Assembly (NCBI GenBank): GCA_032158295.1
Contig: CM063244.1
Span: forward strand, 10,382,376 to 10,446,375
DNA from: Pycnopodia helianthoides
Lineage: Eukaryota; Echinodermata; Asteroidea; Forcipulatida; Asteriidae
Direction of reading: 5' to 3'
Length of the DNA: 64,000 bases
Positions 1-11,396 of this stretch are shown in pieces. A model generated the notes under the pieces. That model did no database searches. It was not told where the DNA came from and saw only the letters and a program-made list of their open reading frames with translations. Made by a program: the position numbers and the translations under genes. The stretch's first letter is position 1. Each line of letters opens with the position of its first letter.

Positions 1-27
1 GTAAGCCAGGCGCTTCGTACCCATGTA

Positions 28-93
28 GGGATTTCTGCTCATTTATGGATTTCTGCCCACTTACGGATTCCTGCCCATTTGTGGATTTCTTAG
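28..93. repeat. short tandem repeat, 18-bp unit, about 3.6 copies
   Basis: Units of the type GGATTTCTGCCCATTTAT recur with period 18 (starting near 30, 48, 66 and 84). The repeat lies in the CRELD intron before exon 763; nothing else is recognised in 94-762. Confidence 0.7.
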
Positions 94-762
94 TGGTCAA
101 AGAAACTCATCATTATGAAGATTTCATAAATATTGCTGCTGTGGACATTGGTTGTTTTATGGAAGAAGTCAATGTATTTGTTGTACATGTTAGTGCAAGT
201 TCCAACACGAATGGCTTAAATAAAATCATAAAATGTAATTAGTTGTCAAATTGCAGGGCTAAAATTTGGGGGAAAAACCAACAAGACCGCAGGGCTTGTA
301 GCTCAAAATATTTACTGAACCGGAATTTGGAGTACTGGAAGACCAGAATTGAAGTGAGAAGAACAAATGCCTACACAGATTAATAATTGAACTGTTTGAA
401 TTTGAAAAAAAGCACTAAGAGAAGATTTATCTCATTTGTATATTATGGGTAAGTAGTCTTTGATAATCAACAGACTTGTATTTATCAGACTGAAAGTCAA
501 CATTTGAACACAAACACAAGACCACCGGACTTGGGTGTATTAGCCCGATGCTAAAATCACTGGCCTCGGGACAAGCGGTCCAGTGTAAAAAAATTCGAGC
601 CCTTAATTGTTAGTGAATATATATTCTTATCTGGCACTGTTTACTACAATTTGTAACATTGTGACTTGATGTATGGAGTGCTTTGCTTACAGCCATAACC
701 GTTAAGATTTGGGGCTCTCCCATTATTACACATAAACCCCATGTTGTGATCTCAATTTTTAG

Positions 763-3700
763 GATGTGATGAATCATGTGCCTCAACGTGTACCCATGGG
801 GGACCTACAGGATGCAAGAAATGCAAAGGAGGGTACAACCTGGTGGAAGAGAAGGGCTGTCAAGGTAACTTCTCACTACTGGGAATAGATGTCTGGTGTT
901 ATGCTATCTTTGACAATTTGTTATAAGAATTAAATTTGTTTTTTGTCTCGCTTTGATGCTTTGAGCACAAGTACCTCTTGCTGTCTGACCATTTTGATAT
1001 CAACCACATGGTTTTGAATTATAGATGCACTATGCCGGCCTGCAATATAATATCATGTGGTGATTGGTTCTACTTAGTACACAGTCAACCCTCCTACTGG
1101 ATCATCCACTGTGGTTTTGAATGATAGATAAACTATGCCGGCCTACAATATGTGGGGAATGCATCTACACAAGTTTACAGATAGTTTTGTGCACAGTTGC
1201 TCTGCCATACACTATGAGACCCTTTGATCTCTTTCCTGGTATTAAGTCAGGCTTTCATTGTGACAACCATATTCTCAAAGGAAAAATTATTACTCCAGAA
1301 ATGCTGAAAATTTCAGAAAAATAATACCAAGCAGAGACATCGCAAAGCCATCGCGTATATACCAACGTGTAAACTGGTTAACCATATGGATAAAAATAGG
1401 ATACCAGTTTAATTGAACACCCCATATTTTCCTCTTTAAAAACCCCCAGATATAGATGAGTGTAACCAGGACCACCCACCCTGTGAGTCCAGGCAATTCT
1501 GTGACAACTCCCCAGGTTCTTTCAAGTGGTGGAGTGCCACATGGCATGCGAGACTTGCATAGGCGAGGGGCCGGAGAGCTGTGTGAAATGCAAAACGGGT
1601 TTCACAATGGAGGAGACGACGTGCAAAGGTGAGGTTCAACTAGTGACTCAGAAGTTTTCTATCCTCTGTTCAATTATCAATAATTACAATAGTTTGTTTA
1701 AAGTATGGTGAGGTCGTGCCTAACAGGTTAAGGTGCCCTTTCTGCCTTGGTCACTGCCAGTGCTGTGAGGGAAAAGTAGAATTTGTCCAGGCACTCTTGG
1801 GATGACCACAGCCTTTCCCGCGCAGGCCCATCTCTCTGGAACAATCTTCCTCTTGTTCTTCGCCAAGCTTCCTCCGCTAGTTCTTTCAAACAATTACTCA
1901 AAACATATCTGTTCACTTTGTAATTCTGTTTCATGGAACTGAAAGTCGTTCCTTATCCTGTATCTTTATCTTAAAGTCAGCCTAAGTTAGTCAATATGCT
2001 AATGCTGTATAGACATATATATATCTGTTTATATTGTAATTTATTCTGTATTTGTATTTATTTTGCTTGTACAGCGCCATGAGCGTCATGCCTGACGGAC
2101 CTGTGCGCTCTATAAGAAGCCACTATTATTTATTATTATTATTATTTGAAGGAGCACCAAGGCAATGACCAGGGGGGCATGGAAGCCTCCATTGCCTCCA
2201 CGTTTTTACAAGACAATACACGTGGCAAAGTCATGTCCTGAATAATAGAATCAAAGTTACCCAGTACGGGCCTCTGGACCGTGGCTTTATTTTGTTTTTG
2301 TCTTGTACTTTTGTTATATCGCAGATATAAACGAGTGCGACACTGACGAGACGTGTACGAAGGATCACATGTTCTGTAAAAACGTTCCCGGCAGTTTTTT
2401 GTGCGAGTGCGAGGATGGATACTTGCAGACTACAGATGGCTGTGTCGAGAAATCTATACGTAAGTCAACTTTTTAAAGTGCCGTCCCAGGACTAGAGTGC
2501 TCTAGTGAAAAAAGATGAACATTAAGAGTTGTCCGAAGTGAAATTGAAACACCTGGTCCCAATTTCATGGCCCTGCTAACCAGAAATGCTCGGAAGGTTA
2601 CAGTCCATGTAAAACACATCATTCCGCTATAAGCAGTGAAATGAAGATGGGCACTGGTCACTCCGGGAATGAAATCTGATTATTCTAATATAATTTTCTT
2701 GTACAACTTTTAAGTTTTCAAAAGTTTTTTGCCTGTAAACTGATGTGTGACAAGCACAGTATACTCGGAACTTTCTTAGTCCTGTTAAAAGAAAAAAAAA
2801 ATGTGCAGGGTACTCGGGTGGGATTCAAACTCCGAACCCTTGCATCCCTAAACAAGGCCCAATTTTATGGCGCTGCTGACCAGGACTTGGCCTGTTATCA
2901 GCAGTCATGCTCGATAATCTCGCAGTTAAGATATTGGTGTCAAGTTTCGTTTTCCTGGTTACCATACAATTTGCAAATACTATTTTGGTTTTTACTGCAA
3001 CATCAGGGAAAGGATAAAACAAAACTAATATTCTCTCTCCACGATGCAATTATTACATCAAGTTAGAGAAATCCTATTCATACTCGTAATAATCTTCTTC
3101 CTCTTTTTTTTGCTCTTAAACAAAAACAGTGGACGGAAAAGAGAATCTACTTGAGCCAACCCTGGGCCTTAAAGGTGAAATTCTTCTCTATCTTCTCTAT
3201 TTTTTCATATTCATTGGTTCGGTGCTGGCCTCTAGAGGGAGCCCTATAATGGCAGTCATCTTCGGTTTGGGTTTTGGGGTGTGGTACATGTTGAGAATGT
3301 TTGCATTGGAGGCAGAGAGTAGGAGTTGAGACTTTGAACAGAAGAAAAAGGATACGAGGCAATTTATGCAAGATGTTTTTTTGTTATGATGGATGGTAAA
3401 AAAAACCACAAATAGAAAATGCCCAAAACCTTCCCGACATAATATTCTGGGTAAGGTTTAATTTTTGAATTTTCATGGGGGAGAAGGGTATGAAAACCTC
3501 GTAAATGTTTTGGATGCCGTATCCAAAACATTTGGGTTTACTAAATTGTTTGAATCTCGTCATTAGTTATAATAAGTGTATGGGGTATTTGAACTGTCTA
3601 GATCATAATTTCATGCAGAAGAGCAGGACAATGTTTTACTGGACACTCTTCAACCATTTTCATGGCAAATCTACATTCACACAAAGCATAAACAAGCAAT

Positions 3701-6700
3701 ATTTCAAACATCGGCTGGTGTGAGAGACTTTTAGATTGTTTCATGAAAAGTGAACCTTGCCTGCAAAGACAGAAGCTTGAAAACCGTTTTTATGGCATTC
3801 TTTTTTCTTTTTTTCCTTTTTTTGGAGGGGGGGGGGCAGGTCTCCCGCAGAAATGTTTTTTCTTAGCTTTCTTCTGAAAAATGAAAAAATAAATCCAATA
3901 CAATTTCTAAAAGCGCCTGCATAAGTTATCAAAATACTTCCAGTGCTAAAATTATCATACAGCTGCCAAACATGAAGTTTACTCAACACTGACGCAAAAA
4001 CAAACGTTCTGCTGAGCAGATGATGGTTACCAGCCCAAAAATGGCTTGTCATGTGTATCGTTTTTTGACTGGTTTCCTGCTGTTGTACGCTTAGCAGGAA
4101 CAAATTGTGTATTACAATTTTCTGCTGAAAAGCTCTGTGGAAATTGTTGCCCCTTTTTTGAAGTTTATTATTGTTATTATGATTTTTTTTTTAAAGGTAA
4201 AAGTCCATTCAGGTCGACTAGGGGAAGGGGGAGGGGGACCTGTATACATTACATACTTTAGTGTGTGTGACATGTTATTTAGGATATCATACTCTGTGTA
4301 TGATTATTTATTTATCTTGTTATAAATTCTGTACTATTCCACCGTTATGACATTTTACACTTCCATTGTATTTTGTTGTGCCCGGAGTTGTTGACATTGA
4401 TAGTTTCTGTGTTATGAAATCCTTCTTGACAGTCCGAGGGAATCATGGTTACAATTCATGGAATTCTTTCCTTTTATCGGGCTACAAGACTATTGTATAC
4501 ATGGAATATTTGTAGCCATTGACGTTTTTATACATTTTAAACAGTTGTTGCATTCTGTATTCATCGATGTGTCAGGGTTTCGATTTTGAAATATTTATTC
4601 TGTTGCATTTTGTGGAAAATCTGAAAATGTTTTGCGAGTATCCAATAATCATCTCCATAAATAAGATTTTCCATAAGTTAGAATACTTGTAGTTTGATTA
4701 ACCCTCCTACTGTCTGACCATTCACTCTGGGTTGGAGGAAAAGATAAACTAAGCAAGCGTGCAATCTGATTACATGTAGTGAACATTTCTTCACTGTACA
4801 CAGACTACTCTGCAAATACTTTTTACGCATGCGCTAGCCTAGTCTTGGTTCCAAGACGCTCCAGTTGTGTAGTCACGAAAACCTAACCGCTATCTAAACC
4901 GCTATCACCCCACGGACCACTCGCCACCAGAGGGCGCTATCATTACCGTTACCGCCATTACACCATGAACCGCTATCAGCATGCACTTTATTCCACGGCT
5001 AATGCGCTCTGTCTACACAGTTGGTTCTGTGAACAGTTGTGCCACCAAAGACAACCTTTGCAGTTGAACGATTTTAAAATGATAGGTCAACTAACAGGAA
5101 AGAAAGACCTGACAGTCTCTTGGCTAGGAATAGAGTATACTGTCCGAAACATTGCGTTCAACGGTTCCTTTCTGAACCACACATACTCAAAAGAGAGATT
5201 TACCTACATGATACCACCACAAACTTAGGAGTAGGAGGGTTAAGGAAGGCTGTTACTAAAGACTCACAGGGTGTTTAGTGCCAAACAAATACTAACTTTA
5301 TATATATATAGTGTTTTAAAGTGTATTTATTCCCTTATATTTATGAAAAATCATGTTCATTAATCCTATCTCCCTTGAGTGGTTTATTAGGATCCATCCT
5401 CACTCTAACAAAATCCAACACCATATGGTAATTCAGCACCCAAACTGTTGGACTCTGATTATGGTGGTATGGCCTGATCCCATGTAAAGCATGATCAGTT
5501 TACTCAGTGCAGTACTCAGTCCAACACCATTCAGTAACTCAACACCCAAACTGTTGGGATTCTGATTATGGTGGTATGCCTGATCCCATGTAAAGCATGA
5601 TCAGTTTACTCAGTGCAGTACTCAGTCCAACACCATTCAGTAACTCAACACCCAAACTGTTGGGATTCTGATTATGGTGGTATGCCTGATCCCATGTAAA
5701 GCATTATCAGTTTACTCAGTGCAGTACTCAGTCCAACAGAATCAAATAGACATGCGAGTGGATTTTGATGGGTCAGGGATGGTTAGGGATAATCAATTTG
5801 TGATAGAGCGTGTCAGTTGAATCAATGTTTATATATATTTAGGGTGAAAAATCTGAAGACTTTTTCAGAATCTTTACTTTATTTTGCCAGTGTTTGTTTT
5901 GCACGAGATCCTGGTTTGGATTGTTTGATGGAGCAAAACCAAACAAATTCAAAACCACAAATCCTTGTTGAATTATTTTGGAATATGAAACAAGAAATTG
6001 GTTGAAAATACCCAACATTTCAGAGAAATTTTACTCGAATAGCAAGTAGCGACCAGTACTCTTTAGTCATGATGGATGCAGCCATCTTTATTTCACAAAT
6101 CCACCTTTAAAAGTCATCTGGATCAGTGAACAATCTTGATCCAATCGATCAAGAGTCACATCTGTGCAAAATAAACACACCCTGGGATAGAATTCATGAA
6201 ACGCTGAGATTCATTTCAAGGTGGGTTTGTACCACTGTCATTTCAGTTTGTGTTGTGACTTTGGTTGGCAGGGCTGACGTATTGCCTAATTTGCCTTCTT
6301 CATGGTTGATTTGAAATTGAGGCCTTCCCTAGGCTGACATCATGCATGCATCATCAGTGAAATGGATGTGTTAGTTATTTGAGCAACGCCATTTTATTCA
6401 CACAAAGTTACATGTATATACAAGAACTAGAGGATATAGAAACCATGTAACGTGGCCCTCGAAGCGATTTTACCCATCAAGAAAAATAGTGTTGACCCGA
6501 TTGTAATATTATGCTGGTCATGCATCAGTACACAGAGTACAATCCTCGGACGTTGTTGACCATTGTGGGACTGCACGGTTATAGTCAGTGCACCCTCTAG
6601 TTCTATGATATGTAATTCCTGACATAAAAAAATCAAGTTCCGGCCCCAATTTCATGAAGCAGCTTCAACACAAAAAGTAGCCAAGCACTACAAAAAAATT

Positions 6701-6979
6701 GTGCTTGCCTCAAATAGGTTACCGGCCAAATTACCATGTCGTATGTACCTTTTGCAACTGGTTTCCAGCATATTTTAACAAAAAAATAGTCTGATACCCA
6801 TGATGAGCATTGCTTGTAACAGAACCTGTTGACGGGGAATAAGACTTAAGATGGCGAACTCATGAACAAGGCAGATATTGAACTCATCTTAGAATGAATC
6901 TTGGTGTCTTTTGAAATCATGGCTTGAGCTTGGGCTCCGGCTCCACCTGCCTGTTTGAGGTCCCATAATGAAATCACTC

Positions 6980-7015
<36 letters not shown>

Positions 7016-10000
7016 ACTGATGGAGCTCAAGCTGGAGCCGAAATGGTAGATTTACAATACATAACTTTTTTAGCCGAAGTGATGTGGCTCTTTCACATTT
7101 TACTTTCCTGAGAAATTTTAAAAGTTACTATGAAACACACCAACATGAAATAAATCATTTTCATACAGTCATCTCCTTGTGTCCATTTTTCTCATTTCTG
7201 TCTTTGTATGACACCATAATTGGTTACCGTGGTGATGATACAACTGTCATAGAGAAATTGGTATCTCCATTATTTTTGAAATCAAACAAGATTACGTGGT
7301 TTAAGTATTTATTGAGATTTGGTGCCCTTATGCATTTGGTCAGTGGTCCAACACTATTATGTTGGCAAGTCATTAAGTCCCAAACTTGTTGTTACTTCTG
7401 GCATCTAAGTTTGTATGTAAGTTTGTATGTATTTTTTTCTCATTCAAAGGCATTTCTTATGAAAGAAACTGATAAATCTGAGAAGTCCTTATAGCTTTTC
7501 AAAATGTGAGAGTGGCAAGTCCTAAAAATTAATTTTGTTAACATAATCTTTAATGGGAAAACTAGCTTAATGTAATTCCTGGAAATTGTTGTCGGAGCCA
7601 CTTGTTTGAAGTGGGCGTCGCTTACAGTTAAATTACATCACACTTTCAAACAGGAGACATTTGTTGTGTTGGGTTAAAGTTTGTAATATCATCAAGCCTT
7701 GAATTTCATTCTGGAAGGTGAAAGGTCAGAGCGGCTCTTCAAACATATTTACCTAAGCACAGACAAATCTTACTTGGCAGAAACTGGTTATTGGCCAAAA
7801 TGCCATTTAATTTACATTGCATATGACTGGTTCTCTGCAAATATTTGCTGAGCAGATAAATTTGTTCAGCACCCTTTTTTCCTGCTAAGCAACCTTGGCC
7901 CAAGTGCAATCAGGGCCCAATTTAATTTCTATCGACAGAAAAAATCTGTTCAGTAAAATTGTTTACCAATAGCTAGCAAGCTGTGAAACACTCACATTAG
8001 AATACAAAAGTTTTTGGTTTTGTATCCTTCACTACCGAAAAAATATTTATGCTTAGCAGCTTTTTACAAAATGGGCCCAGAAGACAACCTGAGATTTCTT
8101 GTCAGTTACACCTGGAGATTGTGTCTAGACAACCAAGAATGGTGACGTGTGATGCAAACTTGAAGATGGAGCAACTGTGAGATGTAATCATTGCGGAGAG
8201 TACATCCTGGCACCTTTTGATGTCCCAGGCAACCTCCATCATGTAATCAACTTTCTTTATTGTGTGATTGTCGTTTTGAGTTGTGTACACTTTGTGAATT
8301 GCATGCATTGTGGTTGTGATTGAAGAAAAAGTACTCCATTTGGTGCTCAATGTGTGGCATGGTGTACAGTACCCTCCCCCCACCACCACCATGTCTTCAT
8401 TGTGTTCTGGGAATCTTAGGAATTCTTTCGAGAATCTTAGGGGGGAGGGGGGTACTTCTGTACAAGATGAAAAGAGTGTGATAAAGCATGGGAACATTTG
8501 GGGGGGGGACCACCCTCCTCCGAATATCGGGTATGGTATAAGATACTCTGCTGAAGAATTAGCATGTAGGCCTACCAAGAGTGCACCCCCTCAATCCCAC
8601 CCTCTGAAAATACTGGGGCTAAGTTTAATTCCTGTTGAGTATAGGTAATATCGCTTAGCAAGTTACAATTAGGGCACCAGTCACAGCAAGGAAAACAATA
8701 TGCACATGACATTTTGGCTGGTAACTATTCTTGCTACTAAGCAAGATTCGTCTCTGCTTAGCATTTTTATTGTTTACCAGCTTTCTGAAATTAGGCCATG
8801 AACTTTAGTTGCTAGGTCTCGACCCTCCAAAGTTCATGAAGTGTGTGCTCATTGAAAATACAATAACTCTTCAGCACCTTTAGTTCAATGTTTGAAGAGT
8901 TTTTTTATTGACACACATAATCATTGGAAACAGGGTATATTTTAAAGATGTCTTTGTTGTGCCAACACTGTATGTTATCACTATCAGCAGTCCCTAACCA
9001 CCTTAATCCATAAATCAACCAACTGGGCCAAATATTGCAAATTAAATTTCTGCTAAGTCAAAATCAAGCAGTATCGATGACATGATATTTTGTGCTGGAA
9101 ACCATGTTCTGGTAAGCAACATTTTGTGTTCTTAGCTAATGCTTATTCTTAAGCAGAGCTCTGACATTGAGCCCCTGGCTCCAATTTCATAGAGCTGCTT
9201 AAGCACAAAAAGATGCCAAGCACAGCAAAGTTATGCTTACCAGAATAAGGTTACCAGCCAAACTACCACGTTATTGTACCATTTGTGATTGGTATCCTGC
9301 TCATTCATGCTTAGCAGACAATTTTTAAGCAATACTTTCTGCTTAAAGCAGCTCTGTGTCATTGGACCCTGGATGTGATTGATATACACACTTCACTCCC
9401 TAATAACTGAGTATGTTTTGCACTGATGGCTTTTGTTTATTTGTAAAATATTTGCATTTTTGATAATTTAATGTGCATGTTTTGGTTTTTATGTTTTTTA
9501 CAAAATGAATTACTGTGTAATATTGTAATTTTTGATTGTAAAAGTTGATTTACATCTCCCTGGTTTTTGTTATTCATTGGAAGCCAAAGGTGTTGCTAAT
9601 CTTGCCAAAGTTGACGATGTTGTCATGTTATTGTCATTTTAAAAATTATTTTGTGGTACGCCATTTTATACTTGCATGTCATCTTTGCAAAAAATTGCCA
9701 TAACAAAACAGTTTTAAAACAATTTGAAATATTAAAAAGTGATAGGATTAGGCCTATTTCTGCAAACTTTTATGGAATTCTGCAATACTTAAAGAAAACC
9801 AAAATTAGCTGGAGCAGCAAATGTTTTTCTAAAAAGGCTTTGCCAATAAATTTAATTTTTTTAACAAGATGTATTCACGAGTTTATACTGAAGGAAGTCA
9901 ATATGTATTGGCAAAGAAAAGTAATCGTAAGGGAACCAGTTTCAACAGTGTTAACTATATTGCGTTTTGGCAGGTAACCTGTTCTGCAAAACATGATTTC

Positions 10001-10511
10001 TTTGCTTGGTCGTTTTAAAAGTACACTAAAACTATAGACTGCACATTAATCCGGTGGTCGCAGGTTCAAGTCCCGCTCCAGTCGATCTTTCTTTGTTCAA
10101 CTCCAAATTATTTTAATACGTACCCAATCAGTTTCCCTTATGATTTAATACTCGTTAAAAACTATAGAAGGAAGGTTCGTTTTTTTCTTTCTGTTAAAAA
10201 TTTTTTTTTGTGGGGGGGGGGGTGCATTGTACTTTCGTAGAAAAAATGGGAACAACTAAACTATTGACCAAAGATTAATTTGTTGTGCTGCCCCTCCTTT
10301 TGCAGATGGTGATGCTTCACCCGATGAAGAAAAACAAAAGGAAGCAGATCGTACCACTACCATTGGAGGGGAGGCTGACAATATCAGTGATGAATCGCAA
10401 ATATTAACCAAGACCGGTGAAAGTAACGGTTCGGAAAATGTTCAAAGCAAAGATTCCGAGTTTACAGATGGGAAGGTTGTTGAGGAGGAAAAAGTTCGTG
10501 AAGAATTATGA
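763..10511 (+). CDS. CRELD: CRELD-family protein (cysteine-rich with EGF-like domains), 3' exons; 5' part outside window
   Basis: Visible coding exons are 763-864, 1450-1628 and 2325-2459, then one of two alternative last exons (3130-3329 or 10306-10511). All have AG/GT borders and all internal joins are phase 1. Exon 763-864 is a furin-like cysteine-rich repeat (CDESC, TGCKKC). Exon 1450-1628 opens with a calcium-binding EGF start (DIDEC) and continues into a second furin-like repeat (CHMACETC, CVKC). Exon 2325-2459 is a cbEGF module (DINEC, then CECEDGY). This module order plus the terminal membrane exon is the CRELD1/CRELD2 architecture; the N-terminal signal peptide and CRELD-specific domain must lie upstream of base 1. 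Family members act in the ER and secretory pathway, in protein folding and receptor assembly. Exon 1450-1628 lacks one base near 1526: the frame slips inside what should be a Cys codon, and adding one base restores both the Cys pattern and phase 1. Upstream start not visible. Confidence 0.88.
955..1150. mobile_element. fragments of a TTAACCCTCCTAC-type MITE
   Basis: Two related stretches share the words ccactgtggttttgaat, actatgccggcctgcaat and aaccctcctact. The same words recur at 4697-5243 and 41,460-41,640, so this is an interspersed element in the CRELD intron between exons 763-864 and 1450-1628. The remainder of that intron shows nothing recognisable. Confidence 0.5.
1770..2152 (+). mobile_element. 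3' end of a truncated non-LTR retrotransposon (CR1/L2-like)
   Basis: A frame ending at TAA 1921-1923 reads SRAGPSLWNNLPLVLRQ, then a stretch with SFKQLLKTYLF. This is the usual C-terminus of CR1/L2-type reverse transcriptase ORFs. It is followed by a 3' UTR with GCGCTCTATAAGAAGCC and a TATT/TTA microsatellite end, typical of LINE tails. Only the extreme 3' end is present. It lies within the CRELD intron 1629-2324. Confidence 0.65.
3130..3329 (+). CDS. CRELD: CRELD alternative last exon A: two-helix membrane anchor (CRELD1-like)
   Basis: The exon follows an acceptor (aaacag) and joins exon 2325-2459 in phase 1. It encodes about 66 residues up to a TGA at 3327-3329. After a short polar stretch (DGKENLLEPT) there are two hydrophobic segments, LLYLLYFFIFIGSVLA and IMAVIFGLGFGVWYMLRMF, separated by a short ASRGSP turn, then a short charged tail. 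A C-terminal two-helix hairpin is the hallmark of CRELD1, which is anchored in the ER membrane. A candidate AATAAA poly(A) signal lies at 3888-3893. This exon and the exon at 10306 cannot both be coding in one transcript, because this one ends in a stop. Confidence 0.8.
4697..5243. mobile_element. TIR element with TTAACCCTCCTAC ends
   Basis: The left end reads ttaaccctcctactg and the right end reads its near inverse, gtaggagggttaa, about 545 bases later. The interior has no transposase-like frame, so it is a non-autonomous element. Fragments of the same family are at 955-1150 and 41,460-41,640. The middle contains CCAGAGGGCGCTATC, a word common in marine-invertebrate repeats. Confidence 0.6.
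5415..5737. repeat. tandem repeat, 106-bp unit, 3 copies
   Basis: The words CCAACACCAT, CACCCAAACTGTTGG and GATCCCATGTAAAGCAT recur at exact 106-base spacing (unit starts 5415, 5521 and 5627). Copies two and three are almost identical; copy one has a few substitutions. No coding frame runs through the units. Confidence 0.9.
6640..6790. mobile_element. palindromic GCTTAAGCA-family MITE, diverged copy
   Basis: It contains ccccaatttcatgaagcagctt, aggttaccggccaaa and aactggtttccagca, the landmark words of the family best seen at 9177-9372. The 3' inverted end is degraded. Confidence 0.5.
7737..7925. mobile_element. palindromic GCTTAAGCA-family MITE, diverged copy
   Basis: It shares taagcacagacaaatctta, cagaaactggtta, gactggttctctgc and ctgctaagcaacc with the family consensus. 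The order of landmarks is kept, but the terminal inverted ends are eroded. Confidence 0.5.
8655..8800. mobile_element. palindromic GCTTAAGCA-family MITE, partial
   Basis: It contains a tttggctggtaac box, a gcttagcattttta box and a terminal agctttctgaaattaggcc. This is the characteristic right half of the family. Confidence 0.4.
9177..9372. mobile_element. palindromic GCTTAAGCA-family MITE, best copy
   Basis: The left end reads tccaatttcatagagctgc then ttaagcac; the right end reads tgcttaaagcagctctgtg then cattgg. These are near-perfect inverted ends about 190 bases apart. Internal landmarks are gcttaccagaataaggttac and tggtatcctgctcat. The element has no coding capacity. At least eight more or less decayed copies occur in this window. 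Confidence 0.65.
10306..10511 (+). CDS. CRELD: CRELD alternative last exon B: acidic soluble tail ending REEL (CRELD2-like)
   Basis: The exon starts after a pyrimidine-rich acceptor (cctccttttgcag) and continues in the same phase 1 as the membrane exon. It reads open for about 68 residues to TGA at 10509-10511. The sequence is hydrophilic and rich in Glu, Asp, Ser and Lys, with no membrane segment, and ends VREEL. A C-terminal REEL resembles KDEL/HDEL-type ER retrieval signals; vertebrate CRELD2 is a soluble ER protein with a similar C-terminus (family knowledge). AATAAA follows at 10753-10758. This predicts a soluble ER-resident isoform alongside the membrane isoform. No transcript evidence is available here. 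It could instead be a skipped or unused exon, but open frame, phase, splice site and terminal motif all agree. Confidence 0.7.
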
Positions 10512-10752
10512 TAGTGGACAGGTGTTATTTTCAGACGATACAAAAACAAATTAATATTTATGAGTCATGTTCATTTTTTGTTTGTTTACATAGATTAAAA
10601 GGTCACAGTGATTAACAGTTGTAAAAGTCAGCTTACTTTTGTACTTGTGACATTTACAAAGCAATTTCTGAAGTATTGTCAAATGTTGGTATTGTCTTAT
10701 GGAAGTATTTATTGAGATTTTTTTTAGTTAACCCTAACAGTCCCAAATCCTC

Positions 10753-10758
10753 AATAAA
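10753..10758 (+). terminator. candidate poly(A) signal for the REEL isoform of CRELD
   Basis: AATAAA lies about 240 bases after the stop of exon 10306-10511. Position is plausible for the end of a 3' UTR, but a further AATAAA-like site near 10,953 could be used instead. Confidence 0.35.
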
Positions 10759-11221
10759 AAAATGACAACGTGACTGTTGAGTGGTACTGCGGGGTCAAAG
10801 ACCACTTGCTTGTTACTAATTATCTGTCATTGGACCATATTATACCAATTTTATCCAAGTCGTAGTAGTTGGTGTTGAGTTATCATAGAGTGGAGCATTG
10901 TGGAGGATAGGGGGAAGGTCTTCAGACGAAGACACATTCGGGCACTGTGATTAATAAACATTAAAACAACCTCAGCCTTCTTGACCTCACCGGATAATGC
11001 ATCAACAAGTTGAATTAGAAGTAAGCATCCATTAAAGCTAGATTGTTGTTTTAACTCATAGAAGTTAAATAAAAAAGACTAAAAAAATCTAATATATAAA
11101 GAATAGGCCCTAAGATTCATAAAAAAATTAACTTTTTAGACTTAAGTTATAAAAAACACGCCATTTTGTTTGATAACTTTTTAACGATGCTGTAACTGTG
11201 TTCTACTAAAATGTATGTAAA

Positions 11222-11396
11222 ATGAGCATAAAGCCTGTAAGCACAAAAACTTGCTCAGCACAGACAAATAATGCTTAGCAGAAATAGGGTTACCAGCCAA
11301 AATGCAACAATGTTTACATTGTTGCAACTGGTACTTTACTCATGTTTTGCTTAGCAGTATTTTCTGCTAAACAGCATTATGAAATAAGGACCCGAT
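11222..11396. mobile_element. palindromic GCTTAAGCA-family MITE
   Basis: It carries taagcacaaaaacttgctca, aatagggttaccagccaaaa, tgctaaacagcattatg and a terminal aaataaggaccc, matching the copy at 9177-9372 in order and spacing. Confidence 0.55.

Larger units (their letters stand above)
3330..10305 (+). other. about 7-kb interval between the two alternative last exons of CRELD
   Basis: This is 3' UTR/flank for the membrane isoform and intron for the REEL isoform. No convincing coding exon was found. It is packed with short repeats: a TIR element (4697-5243), a 106-bp tandem repeat (5415-5737), several copies of a palindromic GCTTAAGCA-type element, a 32-base A run at 6983-7014, and G runs near 3826 and 8500. 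Open frames here (for example 7084-7494 and 8102-8578) are AT-rich or G-run-driven, have no recognisable motif and were not called. Confidence 0.6.

Noticed and set aside
5415..5737. CRISPR-like repeat array
   Set aside because: The 106-bp units are head-to-tail with no spacers, in an animal genome; an ordinary tandem repeat.
7084..7494. 136-residue plus-strand frame
   Set aside because: AT-rich, Phe/Leu/Ser-biased, no good start context, no similarity recognised, inside a repeat-rich interval.
8102..8648. Overlapping 158- and 112-residue frames on opposite strands
   Set aside because: They run through G-run/C-run low-complexity sequence in the CRELD intron, with no splice partners or motifs.
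10050..10088. Possible tRNA gene (ggttcaagtcccgctcc T-arm-like word)
   Set aside because: No matching D-arm or acceptor stem upstream; best read as a SINE-type remnant.
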